Shown here: positions 60,763 to 64,000 of the stretch, piece after piece
Layout: each line of letters begins with the position of its first letter
Position numbering within the stretch: position 1 is the stretch's first letter
Assembly: GCA_002240395.1 (NCBI GenBank)
Contig: CP016836.1
Span: 186,001 to 250,000, forward strand
DNA: 64,000 bases
Reading direction: 5' to 3'
Source: Xanthomonas citri pv. mangiferaeindicae
GTDB taxonomy: Bacteria; Pseudomonadota; Gammaproteobacteria; Xanthomonadales; Xanthomonadaceae
Position numbers and translations under genes: made by a program
Notes under the pieces: generated by a model
Database searches by the model: none
Seen by the model: only the letters and a program-made list of their open reading frames with translations
Told to the model about the DNA's origin: nothing

Positions 60763-62049
60763 TCAGCGCTTGAGCGAGACGAACGCGTCGCGGCCGGCGT
60801 AACGGGCCTGTCCGCCCAGCGCCTCCTCGATCCGCAGCAACTGGTTGTACTTGGCGACGCGGTCGCTGCGGCACAGCGAGCCGGTCTTGATCTGCGTGGC
60901 GGTGGTCGCGACCGCGATATCGGCGATCGTCGTGTCCTCGGTCTCGCCGGAGCGATGCGAGACGATCGCCGCGTAGCCGGCCGCGTCGGCCATCGCGATC
61001 GCCTCGAGGGTTTCGCTCAGCGTGCCGATCTGGTTGACCTTGATCAGGATCGCGTTCGCGGTCTGCGAGTCGATGCCTTCCTTGAAGATGCGCGGGTTGG
61101 TCACGAACAGATCGTCGCCGACCAGTTGCACCTTCTGACCGATGCGCTCGGTCAGCAGCTTCCAGCCCGCCCAATCGTCCTCGGCCATGCCGTCCTCGAT
61201 CGTGACGATCGGGTACTGCGCGGCCCAGTCGGCGAGGAAGTCGACGAACTGCTCGCCGCTCAGGCGCTTGCCCTCACCCACCAAGTGGTACTTGCCGTTG
61301 TCGTGGAACTCGCTCGAGGCCACGTCCAGACCCAGCAGCACGTCCTCGCCCGCGGCGTAGCCGGCCTTGCCGATCGCCTCGAGGATGGTGTCGAGCGCCT
61401 CGACGTTGCTGCGGAAGTCCGGCGCGAAGCCCCCCTCGTCGCCCACTGCCGTGCTCAGGCCGTGCCCTTTGAGCACTGACTTGAGCGCGTGGAAGATCTC
61501 GGTACCGGCGCGCAGCGACTCGGAGAAGCTCGAAAAGCCGACCGGCAGGACCATGAACTCCTGGAAGTCGACATTGTTGTCGGCATGCGCGCCGCCGTTG
61601 ATGATGTTCATCATCGGCACCGGCAGCACCGGTGCGCGGTCGCCGGCCAGGTGCTTCCATAGCGGCACCTTTTTCGAGGCGGCGAGCGCGTGGGCGTTCG
61701 CCAGCGACACGCCCAGCAGCGCGTTCGCGCCCAGCCGGCCCTTGTTCTCGGTGCCGTCGAGGTCGATCAGCCGCTTGTCCAGCCCGGCCTGGTCGGTCGC
61801 GTCGAAGCCGGCCAGCGCCTCGGCGATCGCGCCATTGACGTTGGCCACCGCCTTGGTCACGCCCTTGCCCAGGTAGCGGGTGCGGTCGCCATCGCGCAGC
61901 TCCACGGCCTCGCGGGCGCCGGTTGACGCGCCCGAGGGCACCATCGCGCGGCCGAAGCTGCCATCGGCCAGGGTGACTTCCGCTTCCAGGGTCGGGTTGC
62001 CGCGCGAATCGAGGATTTCACGGGCGTGGATCTTGGCGATTGTGGTCAT
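60763..62049 (-). CDS. eno: Enolase
   Basis: 428 residues. TIAKIHAREILDSRGNPTLE is the classic N-terminus; GASTGAREAVELRDGD, VPMMNIINGGAHADNNVDFQ and the catalytic EDGMAEDDWAGW with SHRSGETED follow. It interconverts 2-phosphoglycerate and phosphoenolpyruvate, which kdsA just upstream uses as substrate. No strong Shine-Dalgarno is visible before ATG 62049; the 142-base gap after kdsA may have a promoter, with CACAAT as a weak candidate -10 about 60 bases upstream. Confidence 0.98.
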   Translation of the reverse strand: MTTIAKIHAREILDSRGNPTLEAEVTLADGSFGRAMVPSGASTGAREAVELRDGDRTRYLGKGVTKAVANVNGAIAEALAGFDATDQAGLDKRLIDLDGTENKGRLGANALLGVSLANAHALAASKKVPLWKHLAGDRAPVLPVPMMNIINGGAHADNNVDFQEFMVLPVGFSSFSESLRAGTEIFHALKSVLKGHGLSTAVGDEGGFAPDFRSNVEALDTILEAIGKAGYAAGEDVLLGLDVASSEFHDNGKYHLVGEGKRLSGEQFVDFLADWAAQYPIVTIEDGMAEDDWAGWKLLTERIGQKVQLVGDDLFVTNPRIFKEGIDSQTANAILIKVNQIGTLSETLEAIAMADAAGYAAIVSHRSGETEDTTIADIAVATTATQIKTGSLCRSDRVAKYNQLLRIEEALGGQARYAGRDAFVSLKR

Positions 62050-62191
62050 GGGCTCGCTGTGTCGTGTTGGACGGAAAATTCAGGGGAAACGCATTGTGGC
62101 CGCAGAGGTCCGCCGATGGTGCGGATCGGTGCGGGACGTGGCGCAGGACCGTTGGATCCGTCCGATCGCGCCCCAGCCCGTGCCAGGCGGC

Positions 62192-63024
<833 letters not shown>

Positions 63025-63025
<1 letters not shown>

Positions 63026-63462
63026 CAGTTTTCCTCCAACTGCCAGCAATCGCCCGTCGAAATCGTGGCGATCTCACGAAGGGGGCAATGCTCGCCGTTC
63101 AATAACGGGGGAGCCATCAACACGTAGCACGCAGTTCCGGGATTCTCGAACTCAAGGCGCGGGCAACCCGGCACCTCAAAGCTGAATCCACCGCGACCCG
63201 GCGCCAGGACTTGCATCCGCTCAAAACCCTCTCCAGCGACCTCGACAGGCTTTTGCGAAGCCTCGTCGATGATCCAGCGCACGACACCGTCTTCTTCGAC
63301 CTTGATCACGCCGCGTCTGACGGAGGCCGCCGATTCGTTGACCGATGCAGCAGAGACATCAGCCGCTTGATCCGACTTGGGAGGATCTGAAACGTCGTCA
63401 TCTGCGCAACCGACCAGCAGAGCAGCGGGGAGCACCACTGCGAACAAGGCCGATCGCCTCAC
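63025..63462 (-). CDS. Lipoprotein of unknown function between pyrG and kdsA
   Basis: 145 residues. GTG 63462 overlaps the pyrG stop (GTGA) and its own stop overlaps the kdsA ATG (TGATG). A lipoprotein signal VRRSALFAVVLPAALLVGC ends at Cys19. The mature part has four further cysteines (GCPRLEFENPGTACYVLM, GEHCPLREIATISTGDCW), suggesting two disulfides in the periplasm. It has visibly lower GC than its neighbours: 34 and 35 of 60 in two sampled lines, against 42 of 60 in kdsA. I do not recognise the family. Confidence 0.78.
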
Positions 63463-64000
63463 GCCTGCGCTTCCTTGAGCAGCTTGCCGCCGGCCTTCTT
63501 CTCGCGCGCGGCGCGGATGAAGCCGATGAACAGCGGGTGGCCGGTGCGTGGCGTGGACAGGAATTCGGGGTGCGCCTGGCAGGCAATGAACCACGGATGG
63601 TCGGGCAGTTCGATCATTTCGACCAGCAGGTCGTCCATCGACTTGGCCGAGATCACCAGGCCCGCATCCTCGAGTTGGGTGCGGTAGCGGTTGTTGAACT
63701 CGTAGCGGTGCCGATGGCGTTCGCCGACCACGTCCTTGCCGTACAGCGCGCGGGCGCGGGTGCCGGGCTTGAGCCGCTGCTCCTGCAGGCCCAGGCGCAT
63801 CGTGCCGCCCAGATCGCTGGTCTCGCTGCGACGCTCGACCTCGCCCGACTGGGTACGCCACTCGGTGATCAGACCGATCACCGGGTGCGGCGACTGGCGG
63901 TCGTTCTCGGTGCTGTTGGCGCCCTCGAGCCCGGCGAGATTGCGCGCCACGTCGACCACCGCCGCCTGCATCCCGTAGCAGATGCCGAAGTACGGCAGGC
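63459..64000 (-). CDS. pyrG: CTP synthase, C-terminal glutaminase part
   Basis: Partial, running off the window end; about 180 residues remain. The glutaminase nucleophile Cys lies in YFGICYGMQAAVVDVARN, and the partner His/Glu are in CQAHPEFLSTP. The block TMRLGLQEQRLKPGTRARAL is typical. It makes CTP from UTP using glutamine. pyrG-kdsA-eno-ftsB is a standard gammaproteobacterial order; here one lipoprotein gene lies within it. Confidence 0.96.
   Translation of the reverse strand, partial: LPYFGICYGMQAAVVDVARNLAGLEGANSTENDRQSPHPVIGLITEWRTQSGEVERRSETSDLGGTMRLGLQEQRLKPGTRARALYGKDVVGERHRHRYEFNNRYRTQLEDAGLVISAKSMDDLLVEMIELPDHPWFIACQAHPEFLSTPRTGHPLFIGFIRAAREKKAGGKLLKEAQA

Overview
The window is high-GC DNA from a gammaproteobacterium of the Xanthomonadaceae/Lysobacteraceae type (Lysobacter, Luteimonas or Xanthomonas-like). 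Three things point there. The gene order pyrH-frr-uppS-cdsA-dxr-rseP-bamA-lpxD-fabZ-lpxA-lpxB-rnhB-dnaE-accA-tilS is kept. The order lexA-recA-recX-alaS-csrA is kept, with a Xanthomonas-type LexA operator (TTAGTAGTAATACTACT). There is also an M2 angiotensin-converting-enzyme-like peptidase. The genus cannot be fixed from sequence reading alone.

Region 1 (1-6.6 kb): the 3' end of the M2 peptidyl-dipeptidase, a Bcr/CflA-type MFS exporter, an OBAP/DUF1264 lipoprotein, and gcvP behind a tandem glycine riboswitch, closed by a strong intrinsic terminator. Region 2 (6.6-16.4 kb): accessory and stress genes, mostly on the minus strand. These are a SemiSWEET, a DUF892 ferritin-like protein, a His-rich membrane protein translationally coupled to an FAD/Rieske oxidoreductase, catalase HPII, a frameshifted PAS/EAL phosphodiesterase, a small hydrophilic protein and a histone-H1-like Lys/Ala-rich protein.

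Region 3 (16.5-38.4 kb): the envelope and replication housekeeping run on the plus strand. It holds pyrH (frameshifted in this sequence), frr, undecaprenyl-PP and CDP-DAG synthesis, the MEP pathway gene dxr, RseP, BamA, the lipid A genes, RNase HII, DNA Pol III alpha, accA, tilS, xseB and ispA. A minus-strand old-yellow-enzyme gene and an unidentified lipoprotein lie within it. Region 4 (38.5-51.7 kb): a GNAT acetyltransferase, two DUF4870 paralogues, pmbA/darP/tldD, yhdP-rng-maf, a SIMPL protein, a tiny hydrophilic protein and a TonB-like energy transducer.

Region 5 (51.9-64 kb, minus strand): tRNA-Arg(ACG), tRNA-Ser(GCU), csrA, alaS, recX, recA, lexA, then truD-ispF-ispD-ftsB-eno-kdsA-lipoprotein-pyrG, linked by GTGA/ATGA stop-start overlaps. 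dxr, ispD, ispF and ispA supply isoprenoid precursors to uppS. kdsA, lpxA/B/D, fabZ and bamA build the outer membrane.

Most notable points: (i) two one-base losses in G4 runs that break pyrH and the EAL gene and look like sequence errors; (ii) an FAD/Rieske oxidoreductase coupled to a His-rich four-helix-like membrane protein inside a catalase/DUF892 cluster, the best candidate for an undescribed redox system; (iii) an apparently leaderless lexA with its operator over the -10, and no matching box before recA; (iv) an AT-richer lipoprotein gene wedged by overlapping start/stop codons between pyrG and kdsA. All calls come from reading the sequence; no database search was possible.
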